Position numbers and translations under genes: made by a program. A stretch of 64,000 bases of DNA, taken from contig NZ_NEFZ01000001.1 of NCBI RefSeq assembly GCF_002135205.1, forward strand, positions 62,001 to 126,000, written 5' to 3'. This DNA is from Acinetobacter sp. ANC 4204 (GTDB lineage: Bacteria; Pseudomonadota; Gammaproteobacteria; Pseudomonadales; Moraxellaceae). How positions within the stretch are numbered: the stretch's first letter is position 1; every line of letters starts with the position of its first letter. Below, piece after piece: positions 29,455 to 39,100 of the stretch. Below the pieces are notes generated by a model that saw nothing but the letters and a program-made list of their open reading frames with translations, had not been told where the DNA came from and ran no database searches.

Positions 29455-29670
29455 TTAGATAGCAACAATATTTACAGCATTTGGTCCTTTTTGACCTTGA
29501 GCTACACTAAACTCAACCATTTGGCCTTCAAACAGTGTTTTGAAACCTGAATTAGCAATTTCGCTAAAATGGGCAAAAACATCTGGACCTGATTCTTGCT
29601 GGATAAAACCGAAACCTTTAGTTTCGTTGAACCATTTTACAGTACCTTTAACAACATTCGAGTTTGACAT
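29455..29670 (-). CDS. Cold-shock protein, CspA family
   Basis: A 71-residue single cold-shock domain that binds RNA and single-stranded DNA. Both RNA-binding motifs are present: KGFGFI (about 19-24) and VFAHF (about 31-35). AGGA lies about 8 bases before ATG 29670. A long AT-rich leader upstream could fold in a temperature-dependent way, as in cspA; this is inference. It sits at the prophage border, so it may be phage cargo or a chromosomal copy. Confidence 0.92.
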   Translation of the reverse strand: MSNSNVVKGTVKWFNETKGFGFIQQESGPDVFAHFSEIANSGFKTLFEGQMVEFSVAQGQKGPNAVNIVAI

Positions 29671-30323
29671 AATAAATCCTACTGATTTTTTAATAATTGT
29701 GAGTCATTTGATTGACTGTTTATAACTTTGAAAATAATAAATTTTGAGACTTAAAATCTGAAAAAACGAAGGATTATGACTAAAACTGCGATGCTTAAAG
29801 AAGATTTACCGAAACAAGACTTTTTTCTAGTTAAGTTAACTATACACTAAAAATTAATTTAATCAAGTTCTTTTATATATATATTTATTTACCTTATATT
29901 TTTTTGATTTTTACAATAAAATTAAACCTTTATTGTAAATACAGTAAGATGTTGTTACTCTGAAGCTCAGCAATATTGATAAGTAATGAATGCGATTTTA
30001 TAACTCTGTAATAACAATTCTAGTTTTTTTAGTTTCGGGAATGATGATTTTTTCCCATATACAAAGCTCATACCACCCTGCAAACTTTATTACTGCATCT
30101 ATTGATAAGTAATTAAATTAAAAATCAATCAGATGCTTAAACACTTTTAGTCGTATCAATCTATTAATTAAGAACGCTTATTTCGCTCAAGATAAAACTT
30201 ATACCAAAGCCCTCACTTAGAGGGCTCCTTCAATTCACGCACTGCACACATACAGTGACATGAACATTTGTTGAAATCGAATGCGCTGTGCACCCTGAAA
30301 GCAGGATGCACAACTTTTTTATT
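29671..30323. other. Non-coding gap at the probable prophage left border
   Basis: About 650 very AT-rich bases: the csp leader, then no supported gene. Two hairpins are visible: AGCCCTC / GAGGGCT near 30210-30228, and GTGCACCCTG / CAGGATGCAC (one mismatch) at 30288-30311 followed on the plus strand by a T-run. One of them may end the prophage late transcript. An attachment site may lie here, but its partner is outside the window. Confidence 0.4.
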
Positions 30324-30821
30324 TCATTCAGGCCAAGACCTACTTAATCGTTCGACATCAATTGCGTGGCCATCTGCTTTTTCTGCCATACTTCGATATT
30401 CTGCTGTGCAAGCTTCGAGTAATTCACCGTTGGTAATGGTGTACTCAATGATGGTTTGACGGGGAGCTGAGGACAGACGTTTGTTTGCTTCACTGAGTTG
30501 CTTTGACAACCCACTAGCAGCCAAGTCAGCACTACGAGCGGCAGCATTCGCATCTTGTATTTTTTTAATCGCATTTTGTTCTACCTCAATATATTTATCT
30601 GACCAAGCCTTTTCAGTAATAGCCTTCTGTTCTTTGGCTTTTGTGATTGCGGTTTCATAAGGGGTAATTGCTTCCGCGACACGCACGTCACAATTCGCTT
30701 TTGCTTTATTCAAATCACCTGTCAGTGAATTGGATTGCCATATCTGAAACGCGGCATAAATTAAAAGCACAATGATTAATGTCCAGCGTTTATTGTTCCA
30801 AATCCAATAAAGTAACGGCAT
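30324..30821 (-). CDS. Rz: Rz-type inner-membrane spanin
   Basis: A 165-residue i-spanin that, with Rz1, fuses inner and outer membranes at the end of phage lysis. It has an N-terminal membrane anchor (about 13-28) followed by a long charged coiled-coil-forming periplasmic part. A second lipoprotein frame (Rz1) is nested wholly inside it in another phase. It follows the DUF6527 gene (1-base overlap) and closes the late operon. Confidence 0.85.
   Translation of the reverse strand: MPLLYWIWNNKRWTLIIVLLIYAAFQIWQSNSLTGDLNKAKANCDVRVAEAITPYETAITKAKEQKAITEKAWSDKYIEVEQNAIKKIQDANAAARSADLAASGLSKQLSEANKRLSSAPRQTIIEYTITNGELLEACTAEYRSMAEKADGHAIDVERLSRSWPE
30344..30553 (-). CDS. Rz1: Rz1-type outer-membrane lipoprotein spanin, nested in Rz
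   Basis: About 69 residues from ATG 30553 (an upstream ATG at 30574 adds seven). A hydrophobic signal with lipobox LVGC is followed by a proline-rich mature part (QLPVKPSLSTPLPTV), the hallmark of Rz1. It is encoded entirely within Rz in a different frame, the classic embedded spanin arrangement. High confidence because lipobox, prolines and location agree. Confidence 0.85.
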   Translation of the reverse strand: MRMLPLVVLTWLLVGCQSNSVKQTNVCPQLPVKPSLSTPLPTVNYSKLAQQNIEVWQKKQMATQLMSND

Positions 30822-31117
30822 CAGAATTCCTCCACGTCAGGGAGGTCCACTGTTTGCCCGGCTAATCCATGATGGCAATCAGATAAGAATTGGATTTTTC
30901 CATCCGTGACAAAAGAATGACATTGGCTAGGGTGGCCTTGATTCACCATTAAGCTTGGGCTAAATGTTGGTTTCTCTAAATCGCCATTGAAATCCCAACG
31001 AATTTTATGTTTTGGATCAACATGAAATGGATGCAAGGTTTTACAACCAGGACATTCAATAAAATAAATACCGTTAGACTCAAGAAGCACATTGCTAACT
31101 TTTTTAAATTCACCCAT
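30821..31117 (-). CDS. DUF6527-like phage protein
   Basis: A 98-residue protein with a CPGC pair near 23-26 and a conserved C-terminal block (CHSFVTDGKIQFLSDCHH, then LAGQTVDLP), a pattern I associate with DUF6527 proteins found next to phage lysis genes. Cysteines and histidines suggest a metal site. The function is unknown. It lies between endolysin and Rz, starting 1 base from the endolysin stop codon. Confidence 0.7.
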   Translation of the reverse strand: MGEFKKVSNVLLESNGIYFIECPGCKTLHPFHVDPKHKIRWDFNGDLEKPTFSPSLMVNQGHPSQCHSFVTDGKIQFLSDCHHGLAGQTVDLPDVEEF

Positions 31118-31621
31118 CTACTGCGCTCCCATACATTTCGAATGACGCTCAACCTGACGAGTCCAAACCCCATAACAATTGTTAGATCGAACCGAGCAAT
31201 CACGTTTGGCTACGTACTTCCACTTGAGTAATGAATCACATGCCTGTTTGTACTTCCCTGCTTTCAAGTTTCGAAGCATTGAGGATTGGTTCCAATTTGC
31301 TTGACCAAAGTTATATGTAAAGTCGAGATATACGTCATATTCGACTTGAGATAACTTCACGCTCTGGAGTGACTTACGAAAAGGAATTTCATCTTTGGAC
31401 ACATGAGCTTTCGCCCACTCTTGTGCTGTTTTTCGCGTGATGAGTGGATCGGTCATTTTGATCACTTGTCCATTCGGTTTTACTGTTGACCCAATACCTT
31501 GAGTCACTACGCCCCCAGTATCTTTATAAGGCTTTGCCGAATAGCCTTCGTGTATTTCTAAACCCGTAAAAAAAGCAGCCGAAGCTGCTAATAATCCGAC
31601 TGCAATTTTAGTCTTTGACAT
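31118..31621 (-). CDS. Phage endolysin, GH24 lysozyme, probably SAR type
   Basis: Muramidase that cuts peptidoglycan for lysis. From ATG 31621 it has 167 residues. The catalytic triad of T4/P21-type lysozymes is visible: Glu25, eight residues, Asp34, five residues, Thr40 (EGYSAKPYKDTGGVVT). The N-terminal hydrophobic stretch at about 6-21 is weakly hydrophobic and alanine/glycine-rich, typical of a signal-arrest-release anchor. The start overlaps the holin gene by 14 bases. Four cysteines near the C-terminus may pair. Confidence 0.88.
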   Translation of the reverse strand: MSKTKIAVGLLAASAAFFTGLEIHEGYSAKPYKDTGGVVTQGIGSTVKPNGQVIKMTDPLITRKTAQEWAKAHVSKDEIPFRKSLQSVKLSQVEYDVYLDFTYNFGQANWNQSSMLRNLKAGKYKQACDSLLKWKYVAKRDCSVRSNNCYGVWTRQVERHSKCMGAQ

Positions 31622-31883
31622 TACATTCCCCATTTCTTTTGCGCTTTTCAAGTTCGTGAATTTCTTGTTCGCGTCTGTCTTTGCGTTTTTGGAATTGGCG
31701 ATTAGAAAGGAAATTCATCAAGCTGATAAGTAAACCAGCCAAACCAATCCCCACACCAATCAAAAACCCCCAATCCCATGTTGCTGCCCATGACACAAGT
31801 GTTACACCTGTGCCTGTTGCTGTTGCCGCCTTCCCTGCAATTGCTGCTGAAGTTTCAGCTACTGCAGCTGTTGTCTCTGACAT
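31608..31883 (-). CDS. Holin (HP1-like)
   Basis: A 91-residue small membrane protein just before the endolysin: an Ala/Thr-rich N-terminus, a hydrophobic segment near 38-58 (WDWGFLIGVGIGLAGLLISL) and a highly charged tail (KRKDRREQE). Size, location and charged tail fit a holin; the WDWGFxIGVxIGxAGLLI pattern resembles the HP1 holin family. GGGGG lies 5 bases before its ATG. Confidence 0.75.
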   Translation of the reverse strand: MSETTAAVAETSAAIAGKAATATGTGVTLVSWAATWDWGFLIGVGIGLAGLLISLMNFLSNRQFQKRKDRREQEIHELEKRKRNGECNVKD

Positions 31884-31907
31884 TTCGCCCCCTAATTTTT
31901 TGGCAAT

Positions 31908-31927
31908 AAAAAAGCACCTTTCGGTGC
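31908..31927 (-). terminator. Terminator with GAAA tetraloop
   Basis: On the minus strand GCACC-GAAA-GGTGC is followed by six T. It lies between the tail genes and the holin, so it separates tail and lysis transcription units or attenuates read-through. Confidence 0.8.
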
Positions 31928-31943
31928 CATATACTTTCTAAAC

Positions 31944-32174
31944 TTAAACTTCGATTTGAATTACTTCACCTAATGGTGCGAGCCGTTTGATCTCACCATC
32001 AGATACAAATACGGTTGCTCCTAAGTTGTAACGTGTTGAACTGGTGACAAGGTTTAATCCGGATCCTCCCACCACTAACACTTTGTAATTAGGGTGATCC
32101 ACACTGGTAATGGTTCCTACAAACTCTGCTGCTGTAGGAAGTAAATCAATTAAACGTTGTAAGGCATTACTCAC
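31944..32174 (-). CDS. Small phage tail-region protein
   Basis: A 76-residue protein, mainly predicted beta strand (VGTITSVDHPNYKVLVVGG). No family recognised. Its start overlaps the end of the 669-residue tail gene by 8 bases, so the two are translated together. It may be a small tail tip or stabilising protein. Confidence 0.65.
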   Translation of the reverse strand: MSNALQRLIDLLPTAAEFVGTITSVDHPNYKVLVVGGSGLNLVTSSTRYNLGATVFVSDGEIKRLAPLGEVIQIEV

Positions 32175-34176
32175 GATTGACGCGCTCCACTTTCACGGTT
32201 TGATTGACCACTGCATGACTGAACGAGACGCTGACACTATCTACAATGCCCCACCACTCTGTATTAAAAGCAAGCACTTCTCCTGGCACACATTCACCCA
32301 CTTCAGGCGAAATCGGCATGCTGTAGGTATGCGTCTCAACCATCCCGGCTTTTGCAAGTTTAGCTTTACCATACGCCGCCATGCTGACATGGTTAAACAA
32401 TGGATTATTTTCAGGTTGAAGTAATGTATCCGCGCTGGTTCCAGTGCGTTTCACTTGAGCGACTAATGCCTTTCGATCATTGGTCAACGTGATGCCGTTG
32501 TAATCTGGATAGATCTGGTAATCAGTCGACTGACTCACCACTGCAGACTCAGGCAATAAGCGATCATATTCAGCGATTGACAGCACATCCCAAAAGGTCT
32601 TTTTATAAAGCGGTTTAATGGTCAGGATATTGCTACCCTTTTCGCTATAGATAAACCCACCACCACTTTCAACTACCATCTTGATGGCATCAATTGGTGC
32701 TAAATTGGAATAGCTTAAGGATTCACGCTCAACGATCCAGCCCAAGGCATCAATCAACTGCCAATTCAGTACCGTATCGCTAAACACGCGATCCAACTCT
32801 GCTTGGCACAACTGGACGGAGGTACGATCATTCTCTTGTAAGAATGAGCGTAAAGGCGCTGTCGGTGCTGCAAGTAGTGCTGTTTGACTGCGACCAATTA
32901 AGGTATAGGTGTCTTGGGCGAATTTACGAGAACGTCGACGGTTCTCAAGCAACATTTGATGTTCTGTACCATTCACCATAATTTTTAAAATCACAGGTTG
33001 ACCATTAATCGGTTCAAGTTTGCCAATCTCAGCAGCTGGTACGGTCAAACTATAGGACCAACACCAACAGCTGCGATCGGTACTGTAATTCCCGTCATAG
33101 ACTTCAATCTCTACGCCATTGTCGAGACGTGTCACAGATAAACTATTCAATATGTACCACCACTCACGATTTGGTATGCCAGGTATGCAATCATCTGCAC
33201 CGAAGTTGAGTGCAACATTGTGTGAATCCACCTCATGGCAGAGGCATATAAAATTCAGATCGCCTGTACCTTCATACTGGGGAATCTCAGGTTCTGGCCA
33301 CGGTTCAATTGGATGCTTGCGATAATGTATTGATTTGGCTTTATCCCAAGGAATTTCGTCCTGTGTGACCAGCTCTAAGCCTTTATCCCAATCAAAGCTG
33401 AAGCGCTTTTCAAAGATATGCGCAACTTGATGTGAAAACGAGATGTTGCGCCGCTTTCGGATCATCTCCTGATGCGACAATTCACGATTCAATCGAAGTT
33501 TGATTGATTCAGCAAAATACAAATCACGCGCAATACGAATCTTCAGATTTTCTTGCCAGCGAACACTCTGATTAAGATTAAGCTTTACGCCTTGATCAAA
33601 TACTGCATAGATAGATTCAGATAAAGTTAGTGAGCGCTGAAAGCCAATGTCATTACCATGGTTCACCACCAATCCACGGTCGTAAAAAAAGGTGTTATTT
33701 GACACCCTGAGTACTGGTTTCGCCCATGGTATTTCCGTTGATCCAAGCTGAGTGATTGCACGCTCAAAGACAGCACTAAATCGCAGCTCAACGCCGAGCT
33801 GATGATTGATATCAAACAAGGCTTGAAAGGCTGGATTGAATGACGTATTGATCACTGCATCAAGTGCACAATACGCATTAATCCCCACCACGTTCAACTC
33901 AGGGATAAACCCTGTATTGATAGTGGCTTCAAGCGTTGCTGTTTGCCCTGAAACGGCATGAAAATCTGCGTGAAATGAGACATTAATTTCAGCTTCAAGT
34001 GCATTAAAGTCGAAACTTTGTGTCTGAAATAAAGCCAAAAAGGAAGTATCAATCGTGGCTTCAAGTGATGCAAGGTTTTGTTCATCTGCACCAAAGTTAA
34101 GATTGGTAGAACCTGTCGCAAGGTCTTTAAAATCAAGATTTACATAATGTGCATCAGGTGGAATATAGTTCGCCAC
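32167..34176 (-). CDS. Large tail protein, likely tail tip or receptor-region hub
   Basis: A 669-residue structural protein. The first 130 residues hold four copies of a short repeat of the form ALEA-x-I-x-TSF spaced about 22-30 residues apart. A basic, helical middle (about 165-280) follows. The motif LNFGAD occurs twice, near 26 and near 325. The C-terminal 330 residues look like a globular hub domain (VEIEVYDGNYSTDRSCWCW ... QRLIDALGW-type segments). Placed after the tape measure and near the end of the tail genes, so tip assembly is likely; exact role is inferred. Confidence 0.65.
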   Translation of the reverse strand: MANYIPPDAHYVNLDFKDLATGSTNLNFGADEQNLASLEATIDTSFLALFQTQSFDFNALEAEINVSFHADFHAVSGQTATLEATINTGFIPELNVVGINAYCALDAVINTSFNPAFQALFDINHQLGVELRFSAVFERAITQLGSTEIPWAKPVLRVSNNTFFYDRGLVVNHGNDIGFQRSLTLSESIYAVFDQGVKLNLNQSVRWQENLKIRIARDLYFAESIKLRLNRELSHQEMIRKRRNISFSHQVAHIFEKRFSFDWDKGLELVTQDEIPWDKAKSIHYRKHPIEPWPEPEIPQYEGTGDLNFICLCHEVDSHNVALNFGADDCIPGIPNREWWYILNSLSVTRLDNGVEIEVYDGNYSTDRSCWCWSYSLTVPAAEIGKLEPINGQPVILKIMVNGTEHQMLLENRRRSRKFAQDTYTLIGRSQTALLAAPTAPLRSFLQENDRTSVQLCQAELDRVFSDTVLNWQLIDALGWIVERESLSYSNLAPIDAIKMVVESGGGFIYSEKGSNILTIKPLYKKTFWDVLSIAEYDRLLPESAVVSQSTDYQIYPDYNGITLTNDRKALVAQVKRTGTSADTLLQPENNPLFNHVSMAAYGKAKLAKAGMVETHTYSMPISPEVGECVPGEVLAFNTEWWGIVDSVSVSFSHAVVNQTVKVERVNRE

Positions 34177-34189
34177 ATGTCCACCTCTT

Positions 34190-34582
34190 TTATGTAGATG
34201 GTTTGAGGATCAATGAGTTCATCATTAAGGTGCTACCCAAAACCAATTCAGGATTAGCCAGCTCTATATCAGTTCCCACTGTGAAGTCTGCAACGGCTTC
34301 ACCAGCACCATTCAGCAAGCGTGCCCAAGTTGCTACACCTGCTTTCGTTACCGTTGCCGCATCAGTTTGATTGAGCTCAATACTGTCTGCGTGTAGGGTT
34401 TTAAAACAAGGTTTTGGTAAAGTAAGAATGACCAACTTAGCTGTATTATTAGCAGCCACTGCCACAGATGCAGGTTTAGTATCATCATAAAAAACAAAAG
34501 AAGCATTTGAGCTTCCTTGATCGAGGTATGTGGCCAACGCTTGCAATTGCACAAGACTGGCTTTGAGTGAGGGTTGAATCAT
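34190..34582 (-). CDS. Phage tail-region protein of unknown function
   Basis: A 130-residue protein, beta-rich, with no recognised family (starts MIQPSLKASLVQLQALATYL). It overlaps the preceding gene by 4 bases (ATGA) and ends 13 bases before the large tail gene. Probably a structural part of the tail tip. Confidence 0.65.
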   Translation of the reverse strand: MIQPSLKASLVQLQALATYLDQGSSNASFVFYDDTKPASVAVAANNTAKLVILTLPKPCFKTLHADSIELNQTDAATVTKAGVATWARLLNGAGEAVADFTVGTDIELANPELVLGSTLMMNSLILKPST

Positions 34583-34869
34583 TTCGGCACCACGTTATCT
34601 TGAATGACTGCGTTATATTGATTTTGCGGATGATGAGCTACGATAAAAAACTTAGTTTCTGTTAGATGATCGAACTCATAATTCCCGCTACTGTCTGTTT
34701 GAGCATCAGCGATTAGCCGTCCTGATAATTTTTCAAAAAGCCTAACCCGGCATGGAATCGGAGTGTTTTTTTCAGACACCTTGCCTTTAATTGATAGACC
34801 CTTGTTGCTTGTTAACACTAAGTCTGCATTAGGACAAAGTGCTGCTACCACCTTAAGACTTAACAACAC
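34579..34869 (-). CDS. Small phage protein with a carboxypeptidase-regulatory-like fold
   Basis: A 96-residue protein whose sequence (IKGKVSEKNTPIPCRVRLFE ... DAQTDSSGNYEFDHL) matches the beta-sandwich pattern of transthyretin-like/carboxypeptidase regulatory domains, often used as decoration or fibre domains on phage tails. It overlaps both neighbours (1 base upstream, 4 bases downstream), so it belongs to a tightly coupled tail unit. Confidence 0.7.
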   Translation of the reverse strand: MLLSLKVVAALCPNADLVLTSNKGLSIKGKVSEKNTPIPCRVRLFEKLSGRLIADAQTDSSGNYEFDHLTETKFFIVAHHPQNQYNAVIQDNVVPK

Positions 34870-36122
34870 TAAAGCTCTCCAATTTTTAGAACAACTTGAC
34901 CCGCACTTGATTGCGCTGAAGCGGTAATTGCAATAAAAAGCTGCCCCTTATTTTCAATGATCTGTAGATTTGTGTAGGGAGATGCTTGATATAGCCAGTA
35001 CAGATTTTTCAACATGCCCCTTAGTACGTCTTCATTGATATAGACAGGACTAAATGGCGCAATACTATTCAATGCTACACTACCAATATAATTGGTCGCG
35101 CCAGAATTGATGGTGCTTGCAGCCCCCAAACCAAAGCATGATGCCACTTTAAACTGAGCTAATTGACTATAAGCACGCTGAAGAAGCAAGTAAGTCCCAC
35201 TACTTGATGTCGTCGACATAAATGATGATCTTGTGGAGCTTGAGCTGGCAGCTCGATAATCATATGTTGCTGAAAGAAAGTTTGTAGCAGAATCACTTTG
35301 TAATAGAGAGTCGAAAGCTCCAAATCCATAAGGGTTTTTCACAACACTGTCGATATTGGTTGCAGGTAATATATAAAAATAATCGGTACTCCCGACTAAT
35401 ATCCACGTTCTACTACCACTTGCGGGGGTTGTTGTTTCATTAAAGGAAGCATTTGCAGCAGCGTTTGTTGAGTAATACCACTTCGCCCACCCATTAAGTA
35501 CCGCCGTACCCGTTCCTGTTCCCACCCAATTCTTATCAACGCTTGTTGAGTCGTAAGGCGCTTGTACGCCTAATAGCGTATCAATCCCTGTCATATCCTC
35601 AACAATGCCCACCTTGGCAAATTTGGCATATGTTGCTGTATAAGCAGGATCAAGTTCATCGACCACACGTAAAAATGGTCGACTTGGTAATAATGTATTC
35701 TTCGAGCGATAGGCAGCTTTGCCGCCCCCGTTAACATTCGTGCTAGAGAATGGCTTCTCCCACCCCAATGATGGCAATGATGCTGTAATTGAACCTGTAG
35801 CTGTTGTTACGCTTGGCGCACTTGCCAGTTGAAAAGTCACACTCGTTGCATTCGGTACCGTCAAGATACGATGCTCACCGTTATATTCAGCTTGATTCGC
35901 ACCCGTGATTTTAAGCACCTGGTATTGCATCAAGTTATGTGAAGCACTAAACACAGCTGTTACTGTTGTTCCCACTGCTGTCAGTGTTGATACGATCCCA
36001 AGACTGATCCCGTTGACCAAGCACGCATCCAAAACACCAATCATTGAACCGAAAACGTTTTGAAGCTGTGGCGTGTTGTTATTGCTCTGTACGTAAAACT
36101 TAATATCTGTGCTTGCAACCAT
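34869..36122 (-). CDS. Phage tail structural protein
   Basis: A 417-residue, Ser/Thr/Ala-rich, beta-strand-rich protein. The N-terminal 115 residues include a short beta-sandwich-like segment (VTAVFSASHNLMQYQVLKIT ... SVTFQLASAP) of the kind found in fibres. No catalytic motif seen. It stands downstream of the 1203-residue tail protein, separated from it by a UUCG terminator. Probably part of the tail tip or a side fibre. Confidence 0.6.
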   Translation of the reverse strand: MVASTDIKFYVQSNNNTPQLQNVFGSMIGVLDACLVNGISLGIVSTLTAVGTTVTAVFSASHNLMQYQVLKITGANQAEYNGEHRILTVPNATSVTFQLASAPSVTTATGSITASLPSLGWEKPFSSTNVNGGGKAAYRSKNTLLPSRPFLRVVDELDPAYTATYAKFAKVGIVEDMTGIDTLLGVQAPYDSTSVDKNWVGTGTGTAVLNGWAKWYYSTNAAANASFNETTTPASGSRTWILVGSTDYFYILPATNIDSVVKNPYGFGAFDSLLQSDSATNFLSATYDYRAASSSSTRSSFMSTTSSSGTYLLLQRAYSQLAQFKVASCFGLGAASTINSGATNYIGSVALNSIAPFSPVYINEDVLRGMLKNLYWLYQASPYTNLQIIENKGQLFIAITASAQSSAGQVVLKIGEL

Positions 36123-36135
36123 TTTGATTATCCAT

Positions 36136-36158
36136 AAAAAAAGACCGCCGAAGCGGTC
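36136..36158 (-). terminator. Terminator with UUCG tetraloop
   Basis: On the minus strand GACCGC-TTCG-GCGGTC followed by seven T. It lies 17 bases after the stop codon of the 1203-residue tail gene and before the 417-residue gene. Confidence 0.88.
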
Positions 36159-36174
36159 ATATTTGAATTAAAGA

Positions 36175-39100
36175 TTAAGCCACCCGGTCAATGTCACCGC
36201 GTAGCATGATTTGGAATGAATCAGACAGTACTGTTGGCTCTGATTGCTTCACAGTGCGAATCACCCAGACTGGATGATTGGCTGCAATCGTATTAAAACG
36301 CAGTACATTGCCACTTGCCCAACCATTGCCCCATCCTTCCTTTTTGATGGTGAAGTACGGCGCATTAGTCACTGGGTTCATAGGGGTGCAATCCGTTGTA
36401 ATAACACCTGTATCAATCTGACCAGAATATTCACCGATGATCCGAAACGCTGTGGTACTTGTAAAAACAATCGCCCAACGCTCCTGAATATTGCCTTTGT
36501 TGGTGACTTCAATTGGATATAGCGTATCGTTATAGTTGGCTGAGATGGCCGCACCAGTAGCCTCATCATTCCAAATGCTATCCCAAGTCGACTGCACAAA
36601 CTTTAGGGTGTAACGCGCTTGCATATCACCAATCACTAGTGCGGAACCTACAATAGTATTGCTTGGATCATAATTGTGGGTCAGTGGTTTTGTGAAAGTC
36701 ACTTGCCCATTGATTTTGACATCGCGAACTAACCCCATATCCTGATAGCGATACTTGGCTGTCAATGGTCCAGTCAAATTACCCAAAGCAAAATCACCAT
36801 TTAAAGTCACTTTGCCGTAGTCATAATCTACTGTATAAAGATCAAACGAGATCTTAATGCCGTCAGCATCTTCAAGTTCACACCAACTGATCCGCGCATC
36901 ACTCAATGGGTAGGTTTGACCAGCAATATAATCAGGTAATTCCTGCGTCTTACTCGCACTCACAATCCCAATCTCACCCGATCGGAAAATCGGCACCCGA
37001 CCATCAATTGGTAGGCGTACTGCGGATAAACCCAGCAACTCAGCATCAATCGGGATATAGCTATAACCGACTGCGCTGTATTTGATGGTTTCAGGCAGGA
37101 CCATAATGGGCTTGTGAATCCACTGTTTGCCATCTTTGGTATATTCAAGTTCGACTACATACCAATCTTGCGTCATGATTTCAGCACGATTGGCAGATGT
37201 AATTACTACTTTTTCACGGAATACAAACTGGCCATAGCCTTGCTCAAAGTTAAAGAAGCCATCACACTCTGCGGTATCAATCGTACCTGAGCCATCAGGC
37301 GTGATATTTAATACCCCGCCTTCCACCTTGGTTGCTGACAAGGTTAAGGACTGCGCCCGAATAGGAATCATCGGTGCGCGGTAGGAAACTTGGTTTGTTT
37401 GAACATTCTCCAATTGAGTCACCAAAGTCTCTAGAGTTGGGTTATTTGCCCCACCTACATCCCATGCAGATAGCTCTACTGCCCCATTTCCATAATGGAT
37501 CTGACCTGCAACGGTTCCCGCACCCGTAGTTACCGATGGATTACGATAAAGCGATCCAAGTTTATCGACATAAGTTGAGCTCGCTAATGTAAAGCGAACT
37601 GAGCTGGCGAGAATCTGCTCTGCAAAACCCTCAGTTAAATCCGTTTTTAATATAGTGCCGATTACTGTATCCGACCAAGTCGCAGCACTGGAACTGTCTC
37701 GATAAGACACACTCACCGTCACCGCAGTCGCAACTTCATTCAGACTCAGGGTGTAGCTCTCCGTTGTATTTTTATACTTGATTGTTGCTCCAAGCATGCC
37801 GGCTGCAATCGCCTCTGCACTGGTGTTGTACTGACCATAATAAGCCTGCACGATCTTCTCACGCTCGATCGTTTCAAGCGTAGTGCTTGGAGTGATACTC
37901 ATTGTGCGCGATGCATAGTTGATCGTGCCTTGTTGTTGCCCTGAACCGTTAAATAAGCGTCCAGTAGTAGCATCAACTGGCATATCATGCAGTTCCACTT
38001 CACCCGTGTAAGTCATATATTTTACAGGTACACGTACTTTCACAGATTTTGGGATCAATGCTGCGGATCCGTTATCCAATTCAATCGAGATCGTGCCACT
38101 GGTCGGCACCGCAGTCACTTGGATTGAAGACTTAGTTCCTTTTTGCCCGGATACATTAAACGTGGTACCACCATTGGGCAACAGTGTCGGCATTAGCTTG
38201 GCTACACCGTCAGCATAGTCAATAGTGCCAGTTGCATCCCCTGTAAACTGCCCTTGACCATTATCAGTTGCTGTTTTAGACACACCATTTAGCAACCACC
38301 CCACAGTCAGTGTGCCCGCAACAATCGAGTCATTCACAGGGATTTCAACATAAGCCTTATTGATGGTTAATCCTGAGCGCTCTTGGGCTGTAATCATATT
38401 ACTCCATGTCATCAGGATTGCACTGCCAACATCAGCAAGTTCACCTGTGGTGAGTGACATGGTACCCGTATCGTAATCAATGCTGCCCGAGCCAAAGGAA
38501 GAATCAGAGCCTTTTAACTGCCCTGCACCATTGTCCCGAAGCGTATAGACTTGGTTCTGCACCAAGTAAGACACTTGTAAACTACCCGGAGATGGCAATG
38601 GGACCAAATTACGTAACCAAGTGAAGCTGATGTTTTCCTGATTGACATAAATTAGCTCTGATTCAACGGGAGCTGTTACCGCAGCCGCTGGAAGAAAGTT
38701 AATCGTTAGATTGGTGGTACCCGTCCCAGCATTCGCATTCCACGCAATGGATCCGTTTTGATAGTTAATTGTGCCGATCGACGTACCAGCGGCATTTTTA
38801 AGCTCCCCCCCCACGTCAGTAATCGCGGAGCCAAACAACGTGAATTCCACAGACTTTGGCATGACAGATGAGCCGAGATACAACCCGAGCACTGTATTAA
38901 TGGTGACATTACTAAATGTCTTGGTTAACACATCATCTTTAGCTTTCACCAAGGCAACTGAGTCACCCGCTGCATTGATATTTATCATCGCGGTTTCTGT
39001 CTGTGCTGAGGGAACCAACTGTGTGTAGACACCCTCTGCAACGACAGAATAATCACCGACTTGAGCAGCTTCTTTGAGGTTTGCGCTCGAGTAGTACTTA

